Origin: DATGMB01 sp035293845
GTDB lineage: Bacteria; Acidobacteriota; Terriglobia; Bryobacterales; Bryobacteraceae
Assembly: GCA_035293845.1 (NCBI GenBank)
Contig: DATGMB010000240.1
Location: 3,762 to 67,761, forward strand
Reading direction: 5' to 3'
Length of the DNA stretch: 64,000 nt
Shown: one piece after another, positions 48,688-57,495 of the stretch
Layout of the letters: each line of letters starts with the position of its first letter
How positions within the stretch are numbered: position 1 is the first letter of the stretch
The notes under the pieces: generated by a model
Database searches by the model: none
What the model was told of the DNA's origin: nothing
The model's input: only the letters and a program-made list of their open reading frames with translations
Made by a program: the position numbers and the translations under genes

Positions 48688-50141
48688 AGGATCTGCTCGT
48701 GATGAAATTCGGCGGCACCAGCGTGGGCTCGGCCGAGCGCATGCGCGCCGCCGCCCGTCTCGCCGCCGAGGAAGTCCGGCGGCGGCCCGTGGTGCTGGTG
48801 GTTTCGGCGATGTCCAAAATCACCGACCTGCTGCTCGATACCATGCGGCACGCCGAAGGCGGCGACCAGGCCGGGATCGGGCGCAACCTCGCCGCGCTGC
48901 GCGAGCGCCACGAACAGGCCTGCCGCGAGCTGCTGCCGGAGCCTTGCCAGGCCGCCGCGCTGGCGCAGGTCCGCGAGCTGATCGCCGAATTCGAGCGCAT
49001 CGTGCGCGGCATGGCGCTGCTCAACGAGCGGCCGCCGCGGTCCGTGGATGAAGCGGTGGCGGCCGGCGAACGGCTCTCCTCGGTGCTTGTGGCCGCGCAC
49101 CTGAACGCCGAAGGCATTCCGGCCGCGGCGGTCAACGCCTGGAACGTGGTGGTCACGGACGCCGTTTTCGGCAATGCCTCGCCCCTCATGGAGCCCACCC
49201 GTGAAAAGGCGAAGGCGGCGCTGCTGCCGCTGCTGGCCGAAGGGCGAATGCCCGTGGTCACCGGGTTCAACGGCGCGACCGCCGACGGCCGCCCGACCAC
49301 GCTGGGGCGCGGCGGCTCCGATTTTTCGGCTTCGATTATTGCCGCCGCTCTCGACGCGGCCGAGCTGTGGATCTGGACCGACGTCGATGGCATCATGAGC
49401 GCCGATCCGCGCCTGGTGCCGGACGCCCAGGTGCTGGCCGAAATCACCTACGCCGAAGCGGCCGAGCTGGCTTATAACGGCGCCAAAGTGCTGCACCCGC
49501 GGACGCTGGCGCCGCTGGTCGAAAAGAAGATTCCGGTCTGGAGTAAGAACAGCTTCGCGCCGGAAAAACCGGGGACGAAGATCGTGCCCGCGGTAGCGTT
49601 CGCGGGCGGCGCGCGCGCCGTGGCTTCCATGCCCAACGTGGCGCTGGTGTCGCTCGAGCCGGCCAGCCCCGAGCTGAACGGCGTGCAGGTCATGGCGCGG
49701 GCGCTCGATGCCGTGGCGCGGTCCAACGTCGAGGTGCTGTTGCTTTCGAGCTCCAGTTACCGCCAGAATTTCTGCTTCCTGGTGCGGCAGGAGGAACTGG
49801 AGCGCTCGGTGGCGGCCATTGAAGCGGCGCTCGCGCTGGAGCTCGCCCACGGCTATCTCAAGCCATTGCAGGTTGACCGCCAGGTCGGGCTGCTGGCCGC
49901 GGTCGGGGAGGGCATGCAGGGGCAGGCCGGCCTTGCGGGCCGCATTTTTACGGCCATCTCCCGCGCCCATGTGAACGTCATCGCCATCGCACAGGGATCG
50001 AGCGAGCTCACCATCGCGGTTGTGGTGGGCCGCGACGGCCTCGAACGGGCCGTCCGCGCGGTGCATGCCGAATGCGGCCTCGGCCTGCGCCCGCCGATGC
50101 CGGTGTTTACGTTTCCGATGGCAAGGCGGAGAGAGGAATAG
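48684..50141 (+). CDS. lysC: Aspartate kinase
   Basis: The 485-residue protein is a monofunctional aspartokinase that starts the lysine/threonine/methionine branch. It has KFGGTSVGSAERM at the start, TGFNGATADGRPTTLGRGGSDFSA and ELWIWTDVDGIMSADPR in the catalytic domain. Two ACT domains follow (about 320-480), with LNGVQVMARALDAVARSNVEV and AVGEGMQGQAGLAGRIF. It is the longer type, as in E. coli LysC/ThrA. The start is GTG 48684, overlapping the cmk stop. The end of the gene and its TAG are made of AGGAGNN heptads. Confidence 0.93.
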   Translation: MKDLLVMKFGGTSVGSAERMRAAARLAAEEVRRRPVVLVVSAMSKITDLLLDTMRHAEGGDQAGIGRNLAALRERHEQACRELLPEPCQAAALAQVRELIAEFERIVRGMALLNERPPRSVDEAVAAGERLSSVLVAAHLNAEGIPAAAVNAWNVVVTDAVFGNASPLMEPTREKAKAALLPLLAEGRMPVVTGFNGATADGRPTTLGRGGSDFSASIIAAALDAAELWIWTDVDGIMSADPRLVPDAQVLAEITYAEAAELAYNGAKVLHPRTLAPLVEKKIPVWSKNSFAPEKPGTKIVPAVAFAGGARAVASMPNVALVSLEPASPELNGVQVMARALDAVARSNVEVLLLSSSSYRQNFCFLVRQEELERSVAAIEAALALELAHGYLKPLQVDRQVGLLAAVGEGMQGQAGLAGRIFTAISRAHVNVIAIAQGSSELTIAVVVGRDGLERAVRAVHAECGLGLRPPMPVFTFPMARRREE

Positions 50142-50219
50142 GAGTCAGGAGCCAGGAGACAGGAGCGGGAATTGCGGCGCCGGCCGCTCCTGACTCGTGT
50201 CTTCTGACTCCTCACTCCC
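50140..50219. repeat. AGGAGNN heptad array with an inverted arm
   Basis: Forward heptads at 50140-50167 are AGGAGTC, AGGAGCC, AGGAGAC and AGGAGCG. The inverted arm at 50185-50219 reads on the minus strand as heptads such as AGGAGTC and ACGAGTC. The arms pair through GAGTCAGGAGC/GCTCCTGACTC. The first heptad overlaps the TAG stop of lysC (50139-50141), and the right end overlaps the -35 region of the next promoter. Confidence 0.75.
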
Positions 50220-50233
50220 TTCTTCGCTATAAT
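50204..50233 (+). promoter_or_regulatory. Candidate sigma-70 promoter of the PpiD-like gene
   Basis: TATAAT (50228-50233) is a perfect -10. CTGACT (50204-50209) is a 4-of-6 match to TTGACA with an 18-base spacer; it lies inside the inverted heptad arm. The ATG at 50273 follows after about 33 bases of leader containing AGGAGT, a usable Shine-Dalgarno. Confidence 0.6.
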
Positions 50234-50272
50234 GGTATTTCCGCATAGGAGTCCAGGAGTCTTCTCACACAT

Positions 50273-52201
50273 ATGTTTGATCTGTTTCGCAGCCGAGATA
50301 AAGCCGTGCGCATCCTGCTCGGGGCGCTACTGGTTCTGGTGGCGCTGTCGATGCTGACTTACCTCATCCCCAGCTACGGCAACGGCGGATCGGCTGACAC
50401 CAGCATCGTAGCCGAAGTCGGCAAGGAGCCCATCACCCAGCTCGAAGTGCAGCGGATCGTCCAGAACAGCATGCGGGGCCGCCAGCTTCCGCCCGAGCTG
50501 CTGCCGAACTACGTGCCTCAGATTGTCGATAACATCGTCACGGAGCGAGCCCTCGAGTATGAGGCCCGCCGCCTCGGTCTGCAGGTGACCGACGCGCAGG
50601 TGAGCGACTACATCCGGCAGAACGTGCCGATGCTGTTTCAGGACGGCAAATTCGTGGGCACGCAGGCCTATGCGGCGTTCCTGGCCCAGCAAAATATGAG
50701 CATCCCGCAGTTTGAAAATGAGGTCCGCCGCCAGTTGCTGGTGACGCGCATGCGGGATATCGCGGTGCAGGGCGTGGTGGTGACGCCGCAGGAAATCGAG
50801 CAGGAATACCGCCGCAAGAACGAGAAGATCAAGATCGCTTACGTAAAGATTCCGTCCGACAAGTACAAGGCGGAAGTTGAGCCCACCCCGGCCGAAATCG
50901 AGCAGAACTTCAAGATCAACCAGGCGAAATACAACGTCCCGGAGCGCCGTAACCTGGCGATCCTGATCGCCGACCAGGCCAAGCTGGAGCAGACGGTCAG
51001 CCCGACCGATGCCGATCTGCAGCGTATCTACAATCAGAACCAGTCCAACTACCGCGTTCCCGAGCAGGTCAAGGTGCGGCACATCCTGCTGAAGACGATG
51101 GGAAAGCCGGCATCGGATGAGGCCGCCATCAAGGCCAAGGCGGAAGATATTCTCAAGCAGGTGAAGGCCGGCGCGAATTTCGCCGACCTGGTGAAGAAGT
51201 ACTCCGAGGACCCCGGTTCTGTGAATAGCGGCGGCGAATACACCGTGCAGCGCAACGGCCAGATGGTGAAGGAGTTTGAAGACGCAGCCTTCCGGCTGAA
51301 GCCCGGCGAGAGCGAAATCGTCAAGACGACCTACGGCTACCACGTTTTTCAGGTGATGCAGCACGACCCCGCGCGGCTGAAGCCGTTCGATGAGGTCAAG
51401 GCTCAGATCGCCGCGGATTGGAAGAAGCAGCGCGTCAACGACATGCTGCAGAACATCGAGGACAAGGCGCAGGGACTCCTGCAGAAGGACCCGGCGCATC
51501 CCGAGCAGGTGGCTGCTTCGTTGAACATGCAGGTGGTGCGGGCCGAAAACGTGGAGCCCGGCAAGCCGCTTCCGGAGATCGGTGTCAACAACGATTTCGA
51601 CCAGGCCATCACGGGGCTAAAGGCGGGTGAAGTTTCGGCGCCCGTGGCCCTGCCCGGCAACAAGATCGCGCTCGCGGTCGTCACCGCCGTCCAGCCCGCC
51701 CGGCCGGCGACCCTCGACGAAGTGCGAAGCCAGGTGCGCGATGCCATGGTGCAGAACCGCCTCGCCGCCGCCGTGCAGAAGCACGCCAAGGAGCTGGTGG
51801 ACAACGCCAAGGCGAATGGCGGCGACCTGGCCAAAGCCGCCAAGTCTATGGGCCTCGAAGCCAAGACGTCCGATGAAATCAAACGGGACGGCGCGATCGA
51901 AGGTGTCGGCTCCGCCGCCTACGTCCAGGAAGCCTTCCTGGACAAGGACGGGACGGTGTTCGGGCCGATTCCCACGCCGGATGGCACGCTCGTGGTCGAG
52001 GTGCTCAACCACATCCCGCCGGACATGTCGAAGCTGCCCGAGCAGCGCGCGGCGATTCGCGACGATCTGAAGCGGACCAAAGCGACCGATCGCGATTCGC
52101 TGTTCGAAGCCGGCCTGCGCGCCTCGCTCATCAAGCAGGGGACCATCAAGATCCACCAGGATGTGATCAACCGCATGATCGCCAATTACCGGGGCGCGTA
52201 A
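50273..52201 (+). CDS. ppiD: PpiD/SurA-type periplasmic peptidyl-prolyl isomerase
   Basis: The 642-residue protein has one N-terminal membrane anchor (about 12-33), a SurA-like chaperone domain (50-190; ITQLEVQRIVQNSM, LGLQVTDAQVSDYIRQ) and a central parvulin domain (about 260-365: VRHILLKTM, KYSEDPGSVNSGGEYTV and TTYGYHVFQV). A further chaperone region follows to the end. PpiD helps outer-membrane proteins fold after the Sec translocon. Length is near the E. coli protein (623). A good promoter lies upstream. The DedA gene starts 4 bases after its stop. Confidence 0.9.
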   Translation: MFDLFRSRDKAVRILLGALLVLVALSMLTYLIPSYGNGGSADTSIVAEVGKEPITQLEVQRIVQNSMRGRQLPPELLPNYVPQIVDNIVTERALEYEARRLGLQVTDAQVSDYIRQNVPMLFQDGKFVGTQAYAAFLAQQNMSIPQFENEVRRQLLVTRMRDIAVQGVVVTPQEIEQEYRRKNEKIKIAYVKIPSDKYKAEVEPTPAEIEQNFKINQAKYNVPERRNLAILIADQAKLEQTVSPTDADLQRIYNQNQSNYRVPEQVKVRHILLKTMGKPASDEAAIKAKAEDILKQVKAGANFADLVKKYSEDPGSVNSGGEYTVQRNGQMVKEFEDAAFRLKPGESEIVKTTYGYHVFQVMQHDPARLKPFDEVKAQIAADWKKQRVNDMLQNIEDKAQGLLQKDPAHPEQVAASLNMQVVRAENVEPGKPLPEIGVNNDFDQAITGLKAGEVSAPVALPGNKIALAVVTAVQPARPATLDEVRSQVRDAMVQNRLAAAVQKHAKELVDNAKANGGDLAKAAKSMGLEAKTSDEIKRDGAIEGVGSAAYVQEAFLDKDGTVFGPIPTPDGTLVVEVLNHIPPDMSKLPEQRAAIRDDLKRTKATDRDSLFEAGLRASLIKQGTIKIHQDVINRMIANYRGA

Positions 52202-52205
52202 CCGC

Positions 52206-52880
52206 GTGCTCCACTGGCTGCTGGACTTTTACCGCACGCTCACCAACCCGGAGCGCCTGATCGAGCTGCTGAGCACGATGCTTACGGGATGGCTCGGATA
52301 CGCCGCTCTGTTCGCGATCGTGTTCTCGGAAACCGGCCTGCTGATCGGCCTGGTGCTGCCCGGCGATTCGCTCCTGTTCACCGTAGGCGTGGTCGCCGGC
52401 GCCGGGCACCTGGATATTTTTCTGGTCAACCTGCTGCTGGTCACGGCGGCCATCCTGGGCGATTCCACCGGCTACCTGCTGGGCCGCCAGACCGGCCCGC
52501 GCATCTTCAGCCGCCCGGATTCGCGCCTCTTTAAGCAGGAATACGTCACGCGCACCAAGGCGTTTTACGACCGCTACGGCGGCAAGACGATCCTGTTCGC
52601 GCGCTTCCTGCCGATTGTCCGCACCTTCGCCGCCTACCTGGCCGGCGTGGGCCAAATGCCGTACCTGCGCTTCCTGCCCTTCAGCATGGGCGGCGCGCTC
52701 GCCTCGGTCTCCCTGGTCACGCTGGCGGGCTACGGGCTGGGTGGAATCCCCGTGGTGCGGCAGAATTTCGATAAGGCGATCCTGGGGATCATCGCGCTTT
52801 CCCTGTTGCCCAGCGCGATTGAGTTCTGGAGAGCGCGGCGGGAATCGTCGCGCGCGGCGAACGGGAATTCCAGGAGCTAG
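52206..52880 (+). CDS. DedA family membrane protein
   Basis: The 224-residue protein has the DedA/SNARE-associated pattern. LIGLVLPGDSLLFTVGVVAGAG is the conserved amphipathic membrane region, followed by GDSTGYLLGRQTG and the RFLPIVRTFAAYLAGVGQMPYLRF motif with the functional Arg residues. DedA proteins are now thought to flip polyprenyl-phosphate lipids (family knowledge). The start is GTG 52206, 4 bases after the PpiD-like gene. The last residues are GNSRS, and the TAG stop is provided by the AGGAGNN heptad repeat. Confidence 0.9.
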   Translation: MLHWLLDFYRTLTNPERLIELLSTMLTGWLGYAALFAIVFSETGLLIGLVLPGDSLLFTVGVVAGAGHLDIFLVNLLLVTAAILGDSTGYLLGRQTGPRIFSRPDSRLFKQEYVTRTKAFYDRYGGKTILFARFLPIVRTFAAYLAGVGQMPYLRFLPFSMGGALASVSLVTLAGYGLGGIPVVRQNFDKAILGIIALSLLPSAIEFWRARRESSRAANGNSRS

Positions 52881-53010
52881 GAGTTAGGAGCTAGGAGAGC
52901 GGCGGCGTAGGCTCGAAGGAGGCGGCTGGTCTCATCGAGCACGGCAAGCAAATTCGCCCGTGTCGCCGTAGCCCAGGTCTTGCGTCAGGATCCTAACTCC
53001 TGCTCCCCTA
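52872..53010. repeat. AGGAGNN heptad array with a distant inverted arm
   Basis: Forward units at 52872-52899 are AGGAGCT, AGGAGTT, AGGAGCT and AGGAGAG. The reverse arm at 52988-53010 reads on the minus strand as TAGGGGAGCAGGAGTTAGGA. GGAGTTAGGAG in one arm pairs with the other across about 90 bases. The first unit overlaps the DedA TAG stop (52878-52880), and the reverse arm begins with the TAG stop of the oxidoreductase. The gap between the arms has no features I recognise. Confidence 0.75.
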
Positions 53011-54282
53011 TACGAACCGGTACTCCCCGGGCACCGGCAGCGGCGGGACCGGCACCTTGACCTGGTAGCCGAACTCTTTCGGGAGTAAGTCCTGCTGCGA
53101 GTTCATCATCATGTCCCACGTGACTTTCTGGCCGGAGTAAGCCGCCTCGCGCCCCATCAGACACGTCATGGTGCTCTCGGCGACGGCCATCGCTTCGTTG
53201 ATGTATGGTCCCTTGCCGAGAATGCTGTTCACCATATCGACGTGCTCCTGCACGTAGGGGTCGACGGGGAGCCGCGCGCCGCGGAGTTGCACGCTGTCGA
53301 TCACGCCCTTCGTGCCCACAATGCGCTCGCTGACGTTCTGCGCCGCGGGGTTGCGGTACTGTCGGCAGTGGCTTGAAAGGTGAACGCCGTTTGCGTAGAC
53401 GAAATCGGCGTGCACGTGGTCGTAGATATTGCCGTACTCTTCCTCGCGCGGGCGCCAGGCCGCGCCGCCGCTCGCGACGGCCTCCACCGGGTGCGCGCCC
53501 ATGAACCAGTTGCAGACATCGATATTGTGCAGGTGCTGCTCCACAATCTGATCGCCGGAGAGCCACACGTGCGCATACCAGTTTCGATGCTGGTATTCCA
53601 TATCGCCCCACTTCGGGTCGCGCTTGTGGTTGGGGAACACATCGCTCTGGAAATTGAGCACGGGCGTGCCGACCCAATTGGCGTCGAGCGCGACGATTTC
53701 GCCGAATTCGCCGTTCTTCAGGCGCTGGTACTTATCGAGATACCAGGCCTGCGAGCGCCGCTGCGCGCCGGATTTCACGGTCAGCTTCATCTCTTCGGAC
53801 TTTTTCGCCGCGGCCATGAAGCGGCGCAGGTTGACGGGATCGGTGGCAAACGGCTTTTCGCAGAAGATGTGCTTTTTCGCTTCGACCGCGGCTTCGAAGT
53901 GCAGCGGGCGATAAGCCGGGTAAGTGGCCAGCATGACGATATCGACCGATTCGATCACCTTCTTATATGCATCGAAGCCGATGAAGTGGTGCTCGGGATC
54001 GACCTTGACGCGGTCGGCGAGCGCCGGCGGCAGGCGCTTGGATTTGCGGAGACAGTCTTCCAGACGGTCTTCGAAAACGTCGGCCAGCGCGACGATCTCG
54101 ACGTTGTCGCAGCCGGTGAGGATGTTCTGAATGGCCTGCGTGCCTCGGCCGCCGCAGCCGACGAGCCCGGCCTTGAGCTTCTCGTTGCCGGCGCCGCGCA
54201 CCAGCTCCGGTTTCACGATCTGGAAAGCGGCGGCGCCCGCGGCGGCGGATGTTAAAAAGGACCTGCGCGTAGGATTCTGCAT
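53008..54282 (-). CDS. Tat-exported Gfo/Idh/MocA family oxidoreductase
   Basis: The 424-residue protein has a Tat signal (PTRRSFLTSAAAGAAAF), so it is exported folded with cofactor. The Rossmann N-terminus is KAGLVGCGGRGTQAIQNILTG. The cofactor-contact region is HIFCEKPFATDPVN, with the classic EKP. The second half has GEIVALDANWVGTP and the QIVEQHLHNIDVCNWFMGAHP metal or substrate-site stretch. Members of this exported group are common in Planctomycetes and Acidobacteria. ATG 54282 is chosen because of the AGGAGGT Shine-Dalgarno and the signal. Its stop is part of the inverted heptad arm. Confidence 0.9.
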   Translation of the reverse strand: MQNPTRRSFLTSAAAGAAAFQIVKPELVRGAGNEKLKAGLVGCGGRGTQAIQNILTGCDNVEIVALADVFEDRLEDCLRKSKRLPPALADRVKVDPEHHFIGFDAYKKVIESVDIVMLATYPAYRPLHFEAAVEAKKHIFCEKPFATDPVNLRRFMAAAKKSEEMKLTVKSGAQRRSQAWYLDKYQRLKNGEFGEIVALDANWVGTPVLNFQSDVFPNHKRDPKWGDMEYQHRNWYAHVWLSGDQIVEQHLHNIDVCNWFMGAHPVEAVASGGAAWRPREEEYGNIYDHVHADFVYANGVHLSSHCRQYRNPAAQNVSERIVGTKGVIDSVQLRGARLPVDPYVQEHVDMVNSILGKGPYINEAMAVAESTMTCLMGREAAYSGQKVTWDMMMNSQQDLLPKEFGYQVKVPVPPLPVPGEYRFV

Positions 54283-54340
54283 GGGACCTCCTGGAACCGG
54301 CACCATTTTATCCGAATTCGAGGAGCGTGCGAGGGATGCC

Positions 54341-55099
54341 CTAAGGACGCCGCAGGATTTTGTGGACAATCTCCGGCCAGAATTCCTGCACGATATTGAT
54401 GGGTATCGAGAGTAAGATCTGTTCCGACCCGTTCACCAGGGTGTATCTCGCCTTGCTTTCGCCGATCGGGATCCAGGTTGTGGAAACCGCGGTTGCGGCG
54501 TAATAACTGGTCAGGTTCGCGATGTTCACCGTGGTGTGCCCCTGGCTGTTGTACGTCAGGAAGCTGAAGGCGACCGCGTGGCGGATGCGCCGCTTGAAAC
54601 CTGTTTGCCCGCTTGAGATGTAGCGGACGTCCTCATGCAACGGGACGGCGAGCGCAGCCTGGAAGGTCCCCTGGAGGATTGCGGTCGCAAGTCGCGAGCC
54701 CAGCCGTTTGCCGTAGCCCTCAAACCCGCCGCCCCATGCGGAAGGTGAATTGCTCGCCTGGTCCAACACCAAAGATGTGAAGACCGGACCGACGTAAGCG
54801 CCCGCCGAAGCATAGTTCATCTTCCAATAAAGCTTCCAGCGCTCCCTTCCGGTCAGGGGACGCCAATTCAAGGCCGAAACAGAGCTCAGGCCAGTGATCG
54901 GATTCACATTGAGGGGCTGGTTCGGGGTTGCCGCGGGCGCACTCGGAGTTCCTGCCGGAGAACCGGGACCGGACGGTGGACCGCTGCCGCCGGGGGATTG
55001 TGCCAAAAGCCGCGCCGGCGTTATCAGACCCGCAACAGCCGCGAGGAAAAGCACGCTGGAGCCAAGCCGAACCTTCCTGAAGAGCCTGTCCGAAATCAT
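54341..55099 (-). CDS. Hypothetical exported protein with Pro/Gly-rich linker
   Basis: The 252-residue protein has an N-terminal signal (about 1-33, ending RLLAQ), then a Gly/Pro/Ser-rich linker (35-65). A conserved-looking globular part follows (75-250) with LTGRERWKLYWKMNYASAGA, GGGFEGYGKRLGSRLATA and HEDVRYISSGQTGFKRRIRHAV. Two hydrophobic stretches may be membrane-associated. I do not recognise a named family with certainty. The GERWKxY and DxRY patterns recur in uncharacterised acidobacterial secreted proteins. The gene is downstream of GH27 and upstream of the oxidoreductase on the minus strand, with gaps of 58-180 bases. Confidence 0.68.
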   Translation of the reverse strand: MISDRLFRKVRLGSSVLFLAAVAGLITPARLLAQSPGGSGPPSGPGSPAGTPSAPAATPNQPLNVNPITGLSSVSALNWRPLTGRERWKLYWKMNYASAGAYVGPVFTSLVLDQASNSPSAWGGGFEGYGKRLGSRLATAILQGTFQAALAVPLHEDVRYISSGQTGFKRRIRHAVAFSFLTYNSQGHTTVNIANLTSYYAATAVSTTWIPIGESKARYTLVNGSEQILLSIPINIVQEFWPEIVHKILRRP

Positions 55100-55278
55100 G
55101 GATGCGAGCGGGAGCCGACCCCGTATCTGAGGAGATGCAAGCGGGCCTGAAAAGGATAAATAAATTTCCGGTCCGGCTAGGGCTGAAAGTCATCAGCCGA
55201 TCTTTCCCGCAGGCGATCCGTCCTGCACACTGGCGAGCAATCAGCCGTGCCCGCGCGAACCCACAGCGAACCGGCCGG

Positions 55279-56601
55279 TTATCTGCCCGCCGTGACCCGG
55301 TACAACCCCGACGCGTGCGGCGCCAGTGTAAACGTGTACCCGCCGGCCGCGGCGCCGAGATCCTTCCGCTCCCAGAGGTCGCGCAGCAGGCACCGCTCGG
55401 GAAGTTGCAATGCGCCCCAATCCACGTGGATCGTAGCGGGGCGATCGCCGGAATTGAAGACGCCGAGGTATTTTGCGTTTGGCTCCGGCGCGGCGGCGGT
55501 CCAGGCAACCTGCGGTCCCGCCTGCCAGAATGGGTATCCGTGTTGTCCCTGCTGATCCACCGCCAGCACTTCGTCGTTGGTCAGGAGCGACAGCGTGAAA
55601 TCGTCATTGGTTGGCAGGTCGCCGCCAAACATCAGCGGCGATTGCGCGATCGACCACAGGCTCATCACGGTTTTCGCTTCGTCGTGCGTGAAGCGGCTCG
55701 TGCGGTCGTTGCCGCGCTCGGCCCGCAGGCCGATATGGCCCAGGGGCAGCATGTCGGCGTCCGGCCACGCTCCCGGCCTGCCCACGCCGCCCCACACGGA
55801 GAGCAGCAGGAACATCTGCTTGAGCGATTGCCAGTCGTCCCAGAAATCGTCCGAGATGCGCCACAGATTCGCGTTCTCCTGCAGGAACGCCAGATCTTTG
55901 ATTGTGGCGGGGCCCGGTGAAAGGCTGAGCACGATGCTGCGCCCGGTCTTCGCAATCGCGCGATGCAGGGCCGCGATCTCATCGCGATGCACGGGGCGTG
56001 CGATGTCATCGGCCTTGATGTAGTCGACGCCCCATTCGGCGTACAGCCGGAGCAGCGAATCGTAGTAGTCCTGGGCGCCCGGACGGCTCATGTCCACTCC
56101 GTACATGTCGCTGTTCCACGGGCAGACCGAGTGGATGTCCGCGATTTCGGCGGCGCGGGCCCGGCTGCCGGAGACGGGCAGATTCTCGCGCACCGCCTGC
56201 CGCGGTATACCGCGCATGATGTGAATGCCGAACTTCAGTCCGAGTCCGTGAATATAATCGGCGAGGGGCTTGAACCCGCGCCCGCCGGCGGCCGAGGGAA
56301 ACCGGTTTTCCGCCGGGATCAGCCGCCCGTAGCCGTCCATCGCAAGTTCCGCGTTCGGCCGGTAGCCGTGTGCCTGCGGATGCATCTCCGACCACTGAAT
56401 GTCCACAACCACGTACTGCCAGCCGTGCGGCTTCAAGTAGCGCGCCATGGAATCGGCATTGGCCTTCACCTCGGCCTCCGTGACCGTGGTGCCGTACGCA
56501 TCCCAACTGTTCCATCCCATCGGCGGCCGGGCGGCAGGCAGCTCGGCGCCGCTGGAAAGACCGGCTAGAACGAGAGAGGCAATCGCGGCGAGGGCTCGCA
56601 T
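55279..56601 (-). CDS. Glycoside hydrolase family 27 alpha-galactosidase
   Basis: The 440-residue enzyme has a signal peptide (about 1-19) and the GH27 barrel. It opens with PPMGWNSWDAYGT, and the first active-site segments include VVVDIQWSE. The nucleophile is Asp198 in VDYIKADD, and the acid/base is Asp251 in RISDDFWDDW. The C-terminal beta sandwich (about 335-440) is complete and ends in HASGLYRVTAGR. The enzyme removes terminal alpha-galactose (or alpha-N-acetylgalactosamine) from oligosaccharides such as galactomannans. The signal peptide suggests periplasmic action. Confidence 0.93.
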   Translation of the reverse strand: MRALAAIASLVLAGLSSGAELPAARPPMGWNSWDAYGTTVTEAEVKANADSMARYLKPHGWQYVVVDIQWSEMHPQAHGYRPNAELAMDGYGRLIPAENRFPSAAGGRGFKPLADYIHGLGLKFGIHIMRGIPRQAVRENLPVSGSRARAAEIADIHSVCPWNSDMYGVDMSRPGAQDYYDSLLRLYAEWGVDYIKADDIARPVHRDEIAALHRAIAKTGRSIVLSLSPGPATIKDLAFLQENANLWRISDDFWDDWQSLKQMFLLLSVWGGVGRPGAWPDADMLPLGHIGLRAERGNDRTSRFTHDEAKTVMSLWSIAQSPLMFGGDLPTNDDFTLSLLTNDEVLAVDQQGQHGYPFWQAGPQVAWTAAAPEPNAKYLGVFNSGDRPATIHVDWGALQLPERCLLRDLWERKDLGAAAGGYTFTLAPHASGLYRVTAGR

Positions 56602-56661
56602 AGAATTCGTGGCGCTATTTTCTCATGAGGCGCGTGCCGCGTCGGATGCGCCGGACGCGCC

Positions 56662-57453
56662 TTACCGGATCAGCTCTTTGAGCCGTTTCCACGCTTCCTC
56701 GCGCGCCTTGACATTCGCGGCATGCGTCGGCGCTTTGCTGGTCGGATCCTCGCCCTCGCGCATGAATCCATGGCCGGCGCCTTCGTAGATTACCGGCTCG
56801 TACTTCTTCCCGGCGGCCTTCATCTTCTCTTTGGTCGGCTCGACCGTTGCGGTGACGCGCGCGTCGTTGCCGCCGTAGAAACCGTAGACGGGCGCTTTGA
56901 TGCGCTCCAGGCCGTCCTTGGGCGGACCGCCGTAGAAGACGAAAGCGGCTTTCAGATCCGGCCGGTTCGTCGCGTACCGGAAGCTCTGGCCGCCGCCGTA
57001 GCAGAAGCCGGCGACGTAGAGATTGCCGCTGGCGGAAGGCTGTTTGAGCGCGTAGTCGGCGGCGGCGTTGAGGTCGGCGGTGATCTGGTCGTCCGGCAGG
57101 TCGCGGATGGCCTGGCCGACAGCCGTCGAATCCATCGACTTCGTGCCGCCGCCATTCGGCCCTTTGCCGCTCAGCAGGTCCGGCGCGATGGCGATGTAGC
57201 CCGCGGCGGCGAACTCATCGGCCGCGAGCTGCGCCCAGTCGGAAAGCCCGAAGATTTCGTGAATCACGAGCACCACTGGCGCTTTGCGGCTAACCTCCGG
57301 GTAGACGATGTAGGCGTCGACCGCCCGTCCGTCATGCTGCAGTTTGACCCATTCGCGGTGGCGCGGGGACTTTTCCAGTTTCTCCTTCGCCCAATCCTGG
57401 GCGTGGAGGGCGGGAGCGAGCATGGCGGCGAGAGACAGCAGGAGGAGCTTCAT
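56662..57453 (-). CDS. Exported dienelactone hydrolase family protein
   Basis: The 263-residue alpha/beta hydrolase has a signal peptide (about 1-19, ending LHAQ). The nucleophile is Cys151 in AGFCYGGG, with likely partners Asp197 (GGNDARV) and His228 (GAGHGFM). The HEIFGLSDW and PDLLSGKGPN segments are normal for the family. DLH-like proteins cleave small lactones or esters; the natural substrate in exported acidobacterial members is unknown. The upstream gap has a heptad array (57468-57495). Confidence 0.88.
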   Translation of the reverse strand: MKLLLLSLAAMLAPALHAQDWAKEKLEKSPRHREWVKLQHDGRAVDAYIVYPEVSRKAPVVLVIHEIFGLSDWAQLAADEFAAAGYIAIAPDLLSGKGPNGGGTKSMDSTAVGQAIRDLPDDQITADLNAAADYALKQPSASGNLYVAGFCYGGGQSFRYATNRPDLKAAFVFYGGPPKDGLERIKAPVYGFYGGNDARVTATVEPTKEKMKAAGKKYEPVIYEGAGHGFMREGEDPTSKAPTHAANVKAREEAWKRLKELIR

Positions 57454-57467
57454 GGGGATAAAGTAGC

Positions 57468-57495
57468 AGAAGTCAGGAGCTAGGAGCTAGGAGCC
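57468..57495 (-). repeat. AGGAGNN heptad array at a gene end
   Basis: On the plus strand the units are AGAAGTC (57468-57474), AGGAGCT (57475-57481), AGGAGCT (57482-57488) and AGGAGCC (57489-57495). Read on the minus strand, the array supplies the TAG stop of the GNAT gene (57487-57489) and then continues downstream of it. No strong inverted arm is seen; CGCTCC/GCTCC sequences nearby are too short. Confidence 0.75.
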
